Assembly (NCBI RefSeq): GCF_001403615.1
Contig: NZ_LN879455.1
Coordinates: forward strand, 682,001-746,000
From: Desnuesiella massiliensis
GTDB lineage: Bacteria; Bacillota; Clostridia; Clostridiales; Clostridiaceae
Length of the DNA: 64,000 nt
Direction of reading: 5' to 3'
Within the stretch, counting starts at the first letter, position 1; each line of letters opens with the position of its first letter. The position numbers were made by a program, and so were the translations under genes. Below, in pieces: positions 43,696 to 51,620 of the stretch. The notes under the pieces were generated by a model, which worked only from the letters and a program-made list of their open reading frames with translations, was not told the origin of the DNA and did not search any database.

Positions 43696-43788
43696 TGTGT
43701 ATATGTATTGCGAAAATGTGTATAGGTGATTTATTACAGATAGCTAAAATATTCAGTTTTTTACGCTAATAATCTTTAAATGTGTATA
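43694..43788 (+). promoter_or_regulatory. Three 10-bp repeats, candidate enhancer sites of the LevR-type activator
   Basis: AATGTGTATA occurs at 43694-43703, 43715-43724 and 43779-43788. The first two are 21 bp apart (two helical turns), the third 64 bp further. All lie 54-148 bp upstream of the -24 element, the distance range for sigma-54 enhancers. Confidence 0.6.
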
Positions 43789-43806
43789 TATTAAAAGATA
43801 CTGATT

Positions 43807-43834
43807 AAGCAGAGAATTGATTTTCTCTGCTTTT
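43807..43834 (+). terminator. Terminator of the activator gene
   Basis: AAGCAGAGAA pairs with TTCTCTGCTT, followed by TT. It lies between the repeats and the sigma-54 promoter. Confidence 0.75.
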
Positions 43835-43841
43835 ATATTTT

Positions 43842-43856
43842 TGGCACGAGAGTTGC
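43842..43856 (+). promoter_or_regulatory. Sigma-54 promoter of the chitobiose-type operon
   Basis: TGGCACGAGAGTTGC is an exact match to the TGGCAC-N5-TTGC consensus, with the GG and GC dinucleotides in place, 32 bp before the IIB start codon. Confidence 0.93.
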
Positions 43857-43887
43857 TTTATATAAATTACAAAGGGGGTGTACAAAT

Positions 43888-44181
43888 ATGAAAAAAATAA
43901 TGCTTATATGTTCTGCGGGTATGTCTACTTCTTTATTAGTAACTAAAATGGAAAAGGCTGCAGCAGAACAGGGTATCGAAGTAGAGATTTGGGCAGTAGG
44001 TACCGCAGGCTTTAAAAATGAGCTTGAAAAGCCAGATGTAATTCTTTTAGGACCTCAGGTAAGATTTATGAAGGATGAGGTTAGCAGTTTAGTAAAGGAT
44101 AAGCCAGTAGCGGTAATAGACATGAAGGCTTACGGTAAGGTAGACGGAGCAGGGGTTTTAAAACAAGCACTAGAACTTTAA
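43888..44181 (+). CDS. chbB: PTS EIIB, lactose/cellobiose/chitobiose family
   Basis: A 97-residue cytosolic phosphocarrier. KKIMLICSAGMSTSLLVTKM has the phosphoryl-accepting Cys8 followed by the phosphate-binding loop SAGMST. It receives phosphate from the IIA protein (47626-47946) and passes it to sugar entering through IIC. It is the first gene after the sigma-54 promoter, with a strong AGGGGGTG site. Family members carry cellobiose, lichenan products or N,N'-diacetylchitobiose; chbG and the GH4 gene favour chitobiose here. Confidence 0.9.
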   Translation: MKKIMLICSAGMSTSLLVTKMEKAAAEQGIEVEIWAVGTAGFKNELEKPDVILLGPQVRFMKDEVSSLVKDKPVAVIDMKAYGKVDGAGVLKQALEL

Positions 44182-44240
44182 TGGTTAATGGGGCGGAAAT
44201 AATAACTTCATTATTATAAATTTATAGGAGGGATTTTTAA

Positions 44241-45632
44241 ATGGGACTTTTAGATAAGTTTGCGGCTTGGCTTGAAAAGCATTTCTTACCTATAGCTTCA
44301 GTTATTGGTAGACAAAAACACTTAGCCGCTATGAGAGATGGTTTTATAGCAATTTTACCTATGACTATGATGGGGGCCATAGTAACCTTATTCAATAATG
44401 TTTTATTTAGGCCAGACTCTTTAATAGGTAAAGAGTTAATAAAAATGGGTTGGTATAAAGACTCCATACAACCAGTATTAGATAAATATATAATCCCAGT
44501 TATGGGACAAATATGGTGGGGAACTCTAGCCTTAGGAGTTATATTCTCCGTGTTTACTATATCTTACAATCTTGCAAAGAACTACGGAGTTGATGGATTA
44601 TCAGCAGGGGTAATTGCTACAGTGTCTTATTTGACTTTATTACCTCAAACAGCAAAAATCACCTTAGCTCCAGAACTTGCACAAAAGGCTGGCGTAGAGT
44701 TCGTAGAAGGTTGGGGATTATTATCTTGGACATCTTTTAACTCTTCAGCGGTATTTACTGGACTTATAGCAGCTATGCTTGCCACAGAAATATATAGACT
44801 TGTAATTAAAAAAGGTTGGATAATAAAAATGCCTGAGCAAGTGCCGCCAGCAGTTTCTAAAGCCTTCTCAGCAGTAATCCCAGGTGCTATAGTTATGTTA
44901 GTATTCGGTATTATCTCTGTAATTTTCTTGAACTTTGTAAATATTCCATTAAAAGATGCTATAGAAAAAGCTATACAAGCGCCGCTTGTTAACTTAGGAC
45001 AGTCACCATTTACATTAATATTATTAATTATTATATCACAAGTGTTATGGTTCTTCGGACTACATGGTCTAAATATTGTAGATCCAATTCTTAATACTAT
45101 GTATGGACCAGCGGCTACAGCAAACTTTGAGGCGGCTACAATACATCATACTGCTTTACCAAATGTTATCACAAGAAACTTCTTAGATGTATATGGTATG
45201 CATGGTGGTTCGGGGGCTACATTAGGCTTAATTATAGCCATATATCTATTCTCCAAGAGGCAAGAACATAAGGAACTTGCAAAGCTTGCCACAGCACCTG
45301 GTATATTCCAGATAAATGAACCAGTTATATATGGCTTACCAATAGTTTTAAATCCAATTATGTTCGTACCTTTTGTTATAGTTCCACCGCTAACTATATT
45401 TATTGCTTGGTTATTTACAGGACCAATTCCTTTTGCAGGAAGAATATACTTAGCTGTGCCATGGACAACTCCTCCAGTAATTTCTGCTTTCTTAGCAACA
45501 GGAGGAAGCATAACGGCTACAATTTTAGCAGCAGCTACATTACTTCTTTCTATAGTGATTTATGCTCCTTTTGTTATAGTATCTAATAAAGATGTAACCA
45601 TAGAGGAAGCTGGACAGAACGTTAGCAGATAA
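44241..45632 (+). CDS. chbC: PTS EIIC, lactose/cellobiose/chitobiose family
   Basis: A 463-residue permease with about ten membrane segments. The family-specific blocks FWAGLHGLNIVDP-like (WFFGLHGLNIVDPI, about 273-286), YGMHGGSGATLGLIIAI (about 318-334) and PGIFQINEPVIYGLPIVLNPI (about 352-372) are present; the NEP sequence contributes to sugar binding in this fold. The ATG follows AGGAGGG. It forms the membrane part of the cellobiose/chitobiose transporter with the IIB and IIA proteins. Confidence 0.93.
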   Translation: MGLLDKFAAWLEKHFLPIASVIGRQKHLAAMRDGFIAILPMTMMGAIVTLFNNVLFRPDSLIGKELIKMGWYKDSIQPVLDKYIIPVMGQIWWGTLALGVIFSVFTISYNLAKNYGVDGLSAGVIATVSYLTLLPQTAKITLAPELAQKAGVEFVEGWGLLSWTSFNSSAVFTGLIAAMLATEIYRLVIKKGWIIKMPEQVPPAVSKAFSAVIPGAIVMLVFGIISVIFLNFVNIPLKDAIEKAIQAPLVNLGQSPFTLILLIIISQVLWFFGLHGLNIVDPILNTMYGPAATANFEAATIHHTALPNVITRNFLDVYGMHGGSGATLGLIIAIYLFSKRQEHKELAKLATAPGIFQINEPVIYGLPIVLNPIMFVPFVIVPPLTIFIAWLFTGPIPFAGRIYLAVPWTTPPVISAFLATGGSITATILAAATLLLSIVIYAPFVIVSNKDVTIEEAGQNVSR

Positions 45633-45698
45633 TGTAAAATTTAATGGGGGGAATCTATCCCCCTGTTTTATAAATAGTAAATAATTTGAGGTGTTTAT

Positions 45699-46151
45699 AT
45701 GGCTACTTATAAAAATCAAACTGTACTGGATTATCCTGCAAAAGAAATTTTTAAAGTATTTAAATTAACAGCTAAGAGAGATTTCCCAAAATTTAATGAA
45801 AATAAACCTATAGGAGTTTCCGTAGAGAGAAAAGTTGGAGCCTATTCCTTAAAGACTGCAACAATGTTAATAGAGATAACGGACTACAAAAATAACGAGG
45901 TTTATGAAATAACTAGTTCCCATAATAGCACCACATATAAATCTAGGTACGAATTTTTTGCTTTAGAAGGCAACAAGACAAAGCTTGTACTAACCGAATC
46001 ACAGTATTCCACAGGTATTGCTAATATCATAAATGTAGTAGTTGCTAGTATCTTTTTTAGAGGAAGGGTTAAAAAAAGGTTTAATCATTTGATAAATACT
46101 TTAAAGAACCAAATAGAGGGCGACTTAAATAAGGTTCAAAGAGTAAATTAA
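45699..46151 (+). CDS. DUF3284 protein
   Basis: A 150-residue protein with a START/Bet v1-like pattern (TVLDYPAKEIFKVFKLTAKRDFP at the start and YEFFALEGNKTKLVLTESQ in the middle) assigned to DUF3284, a family found in Firmicutes beta-glucoside PTS operons. A hydrophobic stretch near 107-120 could line a pocket. The ribosome binding site is GAGGTG. Its role in sugar uptake is not known. Confidence 0.8.
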   Translation: MATYKNQTVLDYPAKEIFKVFKLTAKRDFPKFNENKPIGVSVERKVGAYSLKTATMLIEITDYKNNEVYEITSSHNSTTYKSRYEFFALEGNKTKLVLTESQYSTGIANIINVVVASIFFRGRVKKRFNHLINTLKNQIEGDLNKVQRVN

Positions 46152-46191
46152 TAGTCTGGAAGATAGGATGATTTAATAAGGAGTTGATAGG

Positions 46192-47529
46192 ATGTTAGAA
46201 AATCAAGATTTAAAAAAGGGATTAAAGATAGCAACAATAGGCGGTGGTTCATCTTATACCCCAGAGTTTGTAGAAGGTATAATAAAAAGATATAAGGAAC
46301 TGCCTGTAAGGGAATTATGGTTAGTGGATGTTGAGGCAGGTAAGGAAAAGCTAGAAATAGTAGGAAACTTGGCTAAGAGAATGGTAGAAAAAGCCGGAGT
46401 TCCCATAGATATTCATCTTACTCTAAATAGAAGAGAAGCTTTAAGAAATGCGGATTTCGTCACTACTCAATTAAGAGTAGGGCTTTTGGCTGCTAGGGCC
46501 AAGGATGAAAGGATTCCTCTATCTCATGGCTTTATGGGACAGGAGACTAATGGTGCAGGTGGCCTTTTTAAAGGGTTAAGAACTATACCTGTAATATTAG
46601 ACATTGCTAATGAAATGCAGGAGCTCTGCCCAAATGCATGGTTAATTAATTTTACAAACCCAGCAGGAATGGTTACAGAAGCTTTAGCAAGGTATTCTAA
46701 ACATAGAAAATTTTTAGGTCTATGTAATGTACCTATAGGAATGGAAAATGGAGTAGCATCTATTTTAAGCATAGATAAAAGTAGAGTAAGAATTGACTTT
46801 GCTGGATTAAATCATATGGTTTATGGATTTAATATATGGATTGATGGTGAAAACAAAACCCAAGAGGTTATGAATAAATATATTGAAAACTCACAAAGCA
46901 TCAATATGAAAAATATCACTGCTATGGAGTGGGATGCTGAGTTTATAAAATCCTTTAAATTAATGCCATGTCCTTATCATAAATATTACTATAAAACTAA
47001 GGATATGCTAAAGGATGAGCTTGAGAAGTTTGCAAAAGGAAAAACAAGGGCTGAAGAAGTAATTGAAACTGAGAAGGAATTATTTGAGTTATATAAAGAT
47101 ACAAACTTAAAAGAGAAGCCTAAACAATTAGAAAAAAGAGGAGGAGCTTATTACTCTGATGCAGCTTGTAATTTGATATCCTCAATTTATAATGACAAGG
47201 GAGATTTACAGGTAGTAAATACCTTTAATAATGGAACTGTAAAAGATTTTCCCGATGAGTATATAATTGAAGTAACTGCAAAAATTACTAAGGATGGTCC
47301 AATACCTTATAAATTTATTAATGAGTTTCCGATACAAATTAAAGGTTTGATAAGTCAAATAAAGCAGTTTGAAATACTTGGAGCAGAGGCTGCGGTAGAA
47401 GGCAGTTATGAAAAAGCTTTATTAGCTATGGTAACAAATCCTTTAATAGCAAATGATTTTGAAGGGCATAGACTTTTGGATGAAATGCTAGAAGCGCACA
47501 AAGAATATTTACCAAATTTTTATAAATAG
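46192..47529 (+). CDS. chbF: 6-phospho-beta-glucosidase, GH4
   Basis: A 445-residue NAD- and metal-dependent glycosidase. KIATIGGGSSYTPEFVEGI (12-30) is the dinucleotide-binding start; metal-binding residues are Cys178 (GLCNVPIG) and His208 (GLNHMVYG), and NFTNPAG (153-159) is also conserved. GH4 enzymes hydrolyse 6-phospho-beta-glucosides by an oxidation-elimination mechanism. The E. coli chitobiose operon uses a GH4 enzyme, ChbF, after ChbG deacetylation. A GH1 enzyme of similar specificity is encoded later in the same operon. Confidence 0.92.
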   Translation: MLENQDLKKGLKIATIGGGSSYTPEFVEGIIKRYKELPVRELWLVDVEAGKEKLEIVGNLAKRMVEKAGVPIDIHLTLNRREALRNADFVTTQLRVGLLAARAKDERIPLSHGFMGQETNGAGGLFKGLRTIPVILDIANEMQELCPNAWLINFTNPAGMVTEALARYSKHRKFLGLCNVPIGMENGVASILSIDKSRVRIDFAGLNHMVYGFNIWIDGENKTQEVMNKYIENSQSINMKNITAMEWDAEFIKSFKLMPCPYHKYYYKTKDMLKDELEKFAKGKTRAEEVIETEKELFELYKDTNLKEKPKQLEKRGGAYYSDAACNLISSIYNDKGDLQVVNTFNNGTVKDFPDEYIIEVTAKITKDGPIPYKFINEFPIQIKGLISQIKQFEILGAEAAVEGSYEKALLAMVTNPLIANDFEGHRLLDEMLEAHKEYLPNFYK

Positions 47530-47625
47530 TAGTTGTAATATTTTAAGATTAGTATAAGCTTAATTTAGTAGCTAATTCATATAATTTAATTTAAGTTTAA
47601 TGTGATGTTATATAGGAGGATTAAA

Positions 47626-47946
47626 ATGAGTGAAATAGATTACCAAGAAACCGCATTTAAATTAATTTTATCTGCGGGAAATGCAAAAGCTTTGTCCTTT
47701 CAAGCCATAAATCATGCAAAAGCAGGGGAATTTGAAGAGGCATATAAAAAGCTAGAAGAAGCAGAAACGGAACTAGAGAATGTTCATAAAGTTCAATTTG
47801 GATTAATACAAAAGGAAGCTCAGGGGGAAAAGAACGACATATCAGTACTTTTAATTCACTCACAGGATCACTTTATGGATTCATTTTTGATGAAAGATTT
47901 AGCTAAGGAGTTTATTCATTTATATGAAAGGATGAGCGAAAAATGA
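47626..47946 (+). CDS. chbA: PTS EIIA, lactose/cellobiose/chitobiose family
   Basis: A 106-residue helical phosphocarrier. DISVLLIHSQDHFMDS has the phospho-acceptor His78, the position used in LacF/ChbA. The start at 47626 follows TAGGAGG; a longer frame from 47602 lacks a ribosome binding site. The gene overlaps the next by four bases. Confidence 0.9.
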   Translation: MSEIDYQETAFKLILSAGNAKALSFQAINHAKAGEFEEAYKKLEEAETELENVHKVQFGLIQKEAQGEKNDISVLLIHSQDHFMDSFLMKDLAKEFIHLYERMSEK

Positions 47947-48263
47947 AAAAGTTTTTAGTTGTTTGCAGGGAAACTGGACAAGCAGCTGCATTTAAGAGAG
48001 TGCTCTTAGACCATACGGAGAGCAATAATATTCCAGTACAATGGTTCTTTGCCGATGAAAAAGCTTATTTAGATGTATTAGAAAAGGAAAACATAGCTCT
48101 TGTATTAATTTCTCCAGAGGTTATTTTAGTTGAAAAAAAGATAAAAGAGGAGCTTAGTAAGAGAGGCATTGAGAATTTTTCAATGAAGCCCGTAGATTTC
48201 GGACTTAAAAGGATGGAGAATTTAATGCGTATATTAGAACCTTTTATAAAGAAGGAAGTGTAA
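47943..48263 (+). CDS. Divergent EIIB-like protein
   Basis: A 106-residue protein whose start, KKFLVVCRETGQAAAF, aligns with the operon's true EIIB (KKIMLICSAGMSTSLL): the cysteine is at the same position 8, but the SAGMST phosphate loop has changed to RETGQA. The rest (VLISPEVILVEKKIKEEL, IENFSMKPVDFGLKRMENL) has the strand-helix alternation of a small Rossmann-like IIB fold and resembles the LGPQVRFMKDEV region of ChbB. It overlaps chbA by four bases and precedes chbG by three. A regulatory or degenerate IIB is likely; phosphotransfer is uncertain. Confidence 0.6.
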   Translation: MKKFLVVCRETGQAAAFKRVLLDHTESNNIPVQWFFADEKAYLDVLEKENIALVLISPEVILVEKKIKEELSKRGIENFSMKPVDFGLKRMENLMRILEPFIKKEV

Positions 48264-48266
48264 TAA

Positions 48267-49013
48267 TTGAAGCTTATAATAAATGCAGACGATTTTGGTC
48301 TAACTAAAGGAATTTCCTTAGGCATATTAGATTCCATGGAAAAAGGTATAGTGACAGAAACCACAGCTATGCCTAATGGATTATACTTTGAGGAAGCCAT
48401 AAGAGAAGCAAAAAATAGAGGAATCTATAATATCGGAGTTCATTTGACATTAACTTGGGGAAAACCTATTCTTCCAGTAGAGCAAGTGTCATCACTGGTT
48501 GATGATAAGGGGAATTTTATTAGATTAGGTAAAGCTCATAGCTATGAATACGAAGAAGTAAAAAGAGAGCTTAATGCTCAGATGGAAAAGTTTTTATCTA
48601 CTGGACTTAACCCAACTCATATAGACGGGCATCATCATTTCTTCGCTTTTGAAAAGGAAATATTAGATATAGTAATTGATATAGCAAAGGAGTATGAATT
48701 GCCTCTAAGATGTGCTAGCGCAGAGCATAAGAAGTACTATAGTATTAGAGAAGTAAAAACCACGGAGGCTTTTTCTTCTGATTTCTATGCTTCAAATGTG
48801 AGTTATGATTATTTGGTGGATTTAATATCTAAATACAGAGATGTAGATTCTTTTGAAATAATGACTCACCCAGCTTATGTAGATGAAGAGGTATTAAGCA
48901 TTTCATCTTATAATTCTTTTAGAGAAAAAGAGTTCCACATTTTAACTTCAAGTGAAATTAAAGATTTTATAAATAGAAGTGAAGTTCAATTAATAGGATT
49001 TAAGGATTTGTAA
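48267..49013 (+). CDS. chbG: Chitooligosaccharide deacetylase, ChbG/YdjC family
   Basis: A 248-residue metal-dependent amidohydrolase-like enzyme. IINADDFGLTKG (3-14) with paired Asp, GVHLTLTWGKP (about 57-67) and THIDGHHHFFAF (about 118-129) give the metal-binding Asp/His set of the YdjC fold. In E. coli ChbG removes one acetyl group from (phosphorylated) chitobiose, which is needed for both induction and hydrolysis. The start codon is TTG at 48267, with GAAGGAAG upstream inside the previous gene. Its presence is the best evidence for chitin disaccharides as substrate. Confidence 0.88.
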   Translation: MKLIINADDFGLTKGISLGILDSMEKGIVTETTAMPNGLYFEEAIREAKNRGIYNIGVHLTLTWGKPILPVEQVSSLVDDKGNFIRLGKAHSYEYEEVKRELNAQMEKFLSTGLNPTHIDGHHHFFAFEKEILDIVIDIAKEYELPLRCASAEHKKYYSIREVKTTEAFSSDFYASNVSYDYLVDLISKYRDVDSFEIMTHPAYVDEEVLSISSYNSFREKEFHILTSSEIKDFINRSEVQLIGFKDL

Positions 49014-49070
49014 TGTTTATTTTAAATATTCACAGGTAATTATAGAGGGAAGTAATTCTACGGACATTAA

Positions 49071-49094
49071 AAAGGCAGCATAGCTGCTTTTTTT
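49071..49094 (+). terminator. Internal terminator-like hairpin
   Basis: GCAGC (49075-49079) pairs with GCTGC (49083-49087), followed by TTTTTTTT. It separates the PTS/chb genes from the GH1 and ROK genes and may lower their expression. Confidence 0.75.
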
Positions 49095-49143
49095 ATATAA
49101 GGCCATAAAGGAGCTTCAAAAAGGTTATTGGAGGTATTAAAAA

Positions 49144-50535
49144 ATGGTGGAGAAAAAATTTCCGGAAAATTTTTGGTGGGGAGCAGCTACTTCTGGTCCT
49201 CAATGTGAGGGAAGCTTTAATAAGAAGAATAAAAATGTATTTGACTATTGGTTTGAAATAGAGCCAGAAGTATTTTTTAATGGAGTAGGACCCAGCATAA
49301 CATCTAATTTTTATAATAGCTATGAGGAAGACATAAAGCTTATAAAACAGCTAGGATTAAACTCCTTTAGAACCTCTATTCAGTGGACCAGACTTATAAA
49401 AGATTTTGAGACTTTGGAAGTGAACAAAGATGGAGCTGAGTTCTATAACAAGGTTATTGATGAATGTTTAAAAAACAATATTATTCCTATAATTTGCTTG
49501 CATCATTTTGATTTACCTATAGAGCTTTATGACAAATATGGCGGCTGGGAGTCAAAATTTGTAACGGATTTATATGCAGGTTTTGCAGAAAAGTGCTTTG
49601 AACTATTTTCAGATAGGGTTAAACACTGGATTACTTTTAATGAGCCTATAGTAATAGTGGAAGGTCAATATCTTTATCAGTTCCATTATCCTAAAATTAT
49701 TGATGGCAAAAAAGCAGTGCAAGCAGCCTTTAATATTAATCTATCTTCTGCAAAAGCTATAAAGATATTTAAGGATAAGGGCTATAGTAAGGGTGGAAAG
49801 ATTGGTATTGTAGTGAATTTGACACCATCTTATGCTAGGTCAAATTCTGAGGAGGATGAAAAGGCCTCCTTTATAGCAGATATGTTTTTTAATAGGCTAT
49901 TTTTGGATCCCGCAGTTAGAGGAGAGTTCCCTAAGGGGCTTACAGAGCTATTAAAGGAAGAACAGGTAATTTGGCAGGGTACTCAAGAGGAGATAGATAT
50001 AATTAAAAACAATAGGGTAGATTTTGTGGGAGTTAATTATTATCAACCTAGACGGATAAAAGCTAAGGAAAGTACTGTAGATACTTCACAGCCTTGGATG
50101 CCAGATAAATACTTTGATAATTATGAGATGCCTGGTAGACGAATGAACATATATAGAGGTTGGGAGATATATCCTAAGGGCATCTATGATATAGCTATTA
50201 ATTTAAGAGATAATTATGATAATATTCCTTGGTATATTTCTGAAAATGGAATGGGAGTAGAAGGAGAAGAGAGATTTAGAAATTCTGAAGGAATTATAGA
50301 AGATGATTATAGAATAGACTTCATAAAAGAACATTTAGAATATCTTCATAAAGCTATAGAAGAAGGTGCTAATTGCTTTGGATATCATCTTTGGACTCCT
50401 ATAGATTGCTGGTCTTGGTGTAATGCTTACAAGAATAGATATGGTTATATTTCTTTAGATTTAGATACCCAAAATAAGACCATAAAAAAATCTGGATATT
50501 GGATGATGGAAGTATCAAAAAATAACGGAGTTTAA
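49144..50535 (+). CDS. 6-phospho-beta-glucosidase, GH1
   Basis: A 463-residue GH1 TIM-barrel enzyme. Acid/base Glu167 lies in TFNEP, nucleophile Glu367 in WYISENGMG; the start KFPENFWWGAATSGPQCEG is typical. The segment CWSWCNAYKNRYGYIS near 420 supplies the Ser/Lys/Tyr set that binds the 6-phosphate, so phosphorylated disaccharides are the likely substrates. It may split phosphorylated cellobiose while the GH4 enzyme handles phosphorylated glucosamine-containing sugars; that division is inference. Ribosome binding site GGAGGT. Confidence 0.92.
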   Translation: MVEKKFPENFWWGAATSGPQCEGSFNKKNKNVFDYWFEIEPEVFFNGVGPSITSNFYNSYEEDIKLIKQLGLNSFRTSIQWTRLIKDFETLEVNKDGAEFYNKVIDECLKNNIIPIICLHHFDLPIELYDKYGGWESKFVTDLYAGFAEKCFELFSDRVKHWITFNEPIVIVEGQYLYQFHYPKIIDGKKAVQAAFNINLSSAKAIKIFKDKGYSKGGKIGIVVNLTPSYARSNSEEDEKASFIADMFFNRLFLDPAVRGEFPKGLTELLKEEQVIWQGTQEEIDIIKNNRVDFVGVNYYQPRRIKAKESTVDTSQPWMPDKYFDNYEMPGRRMNIYRGWEIYPKGIYDIAINLRDNYDNIPWYISENGMGVEGEERFRNSEGIIEDDYRIDFIKEHLEYLHKAIEEGANCFGYHLWTPIDCWSWCNAYKNRYGYISLDLDTQNKTIKKSGYWMMEVSKNNGV

Positions 50536-50570
50536 ATAAAGGGTAAATAAAAAAAAGGGTGGGATATTAT

Positions 50571-51473
50571 ATGAAATATTATATGGCTTTTGATTTAGGA
50601 GGGACAAACATAAAATATGCTCTAGTGAATAGCGAAGCTGTCATAATAGCAAAAGGTAAAAGGCCTACACCTAAAAGCGGCCTAGAGGAATTACTGGATA
50701 TCATAGGGGAAGCAACAAAGAAGTTTGAAAAAATGTATCATATAGAAGGTATAGCAATGAGTTGCCCAGGAGCAGTAGATGACGCTAGGGGAATAATAGA
50801 GGGGGCCTCTGCCATACCTTACATTCATGGTCCTAATATAAGGAAATTAATAGAGAATATAACTGGATATTGGGTTTCTATGGAAAATGATGCGAATTGT
50901 GCTGCTTTGGCAGAAGTGTGGAGAGGGGTAGCTAAGGAGGCAAAGGACGTATTATTCGTAGTTTGTGGTACGGGTATAGGTGGTGCAGTTATAAAAGACA
51001 GGAAGCTTCATATGGGCAAACACCTTTTCGGAGGAGAGTTTGGTTTTATGATAATGGAAAAAGATTTTGAAAAGGGTATATATAAAAATTGGAGTGAAAC
51101 TGCATCTACCCATGCTCTAGTTAAGACTGTGGCCAGGTTAAAAGGAATTTCTCCAGAGGAATTAAATGGAGAAATGGTTTTTAAGCTAGCTGAAGAAAAT
51201 AAAGATGAAGCTTGTATAAAAGGTATTGATTTATTCTTTCACTATTTGGCCATGGGTATATATAACTTGCAATATATTTATGACCCAGAGATGATTGTAA
51301 TAGGTGGAGCTATAAGTGAGAGAGAAGACCTTGTAGATAGAATAAATGAAAAATTAGATGCTATGATTAGCAATATACCTATAGCTAAAATCTATCCTAA
51401 AGTAGAAAAATGTGCTTTTTCTAATGATGCCAATATATTGGGGGCTGTGTATAATTTTACTAACATCTTTTAG
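50571..51473 (+). CDS. ROK-family sugar kinase (glucose/beta-glucoside type)
   Basis: A 300-residue ROK kinase. AFDLGGTNIKYALV is the phosphate-1 loop, SCPGAVDD and NDANCAALAE (sugar-binding Asn-Asp) follow, then FVVCGTGIGGAVI. The zinc-binding CxCGxxGC motif of bacterial glucokinases is missing (the region reads GGEFGFMIMEKDFEKG), as in BglK-type kinases. It may phosphorylate the free glucose, glucosamine or beta-glucoside released in the cell. GGGTGGG precedes the ATG at 50571; an in-frame GTG at 50559 overlaps that site. Confidence 0.88.
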   Translation: MKYYMAFDLGGTNIKYALVNSEAVIIAKGKRPTPKSGLEELLDIIGEATKKFEKMYHIEGIAMSCPGAVDDARGIIEGASAIPYIHGPNIRKLIENITGYWVSMENDANCAALAEVWRGVAKEAKDVLFVVCGTGIGGAVIKDRKLHMGKHLFGGEFGFMIMEKDFEKGIYKNWSETASTHALVKTVARLKGISPEELNGEMVFKLAEENKDEACIKGIDLFFHYLAMGIYNLQYIYDPEMIVIGGAISEREDLVDRINEKLDAMISNIPIAKIYPKVEKCAFSNDANILGAVYNFTNIF

Positions 51474-51490
51474 CCTATAATTTAAATACC

Positions 51491-51521
51491 AAAAGGGACT
51501 GCTTGGAAAGCAGTCCCTTTT
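51491..51521 (+). terminator. Terminator of the chitobiose-type operon
   Basis: AAAAGGGACTGCTT pairs with AAGCAGTCCCTTTT around a tiny loop. The T-run overlaps the palindrome at 51520-51537. Confidence 0.9.
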
Positions 51522-51537
51522 GTAAATTTGTTTACAA
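51520..51537. promoter_or_regulatory. Palindrome resembling the clostridial variable cre site (CcpA)
   Basis: TTGTAAA (51520-51526), four bases, TTTACAA (51531-51537). The TGTAAA-N-TTTACA arrangement matches a CcpA-binding pattern reported for clostridia. It lies just after the sugar operon terminator and 84 bp before the flippase gene. Confidence 0.5.
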
Positions 51538-51620
51538 TTTATTAACCTTCCTGCCATATTATCATCATTAAAATTAAATATGCTTTTATCATGCCCATAA
51601 GATTATAGGAGAGCAGCTAA

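Noticed and set aside
45146..45511. A 121-residue minus-strand open frame opposite the EIIC gene
   Set aside because: Antisense shadow of a strongly supported gene without its own start signals.
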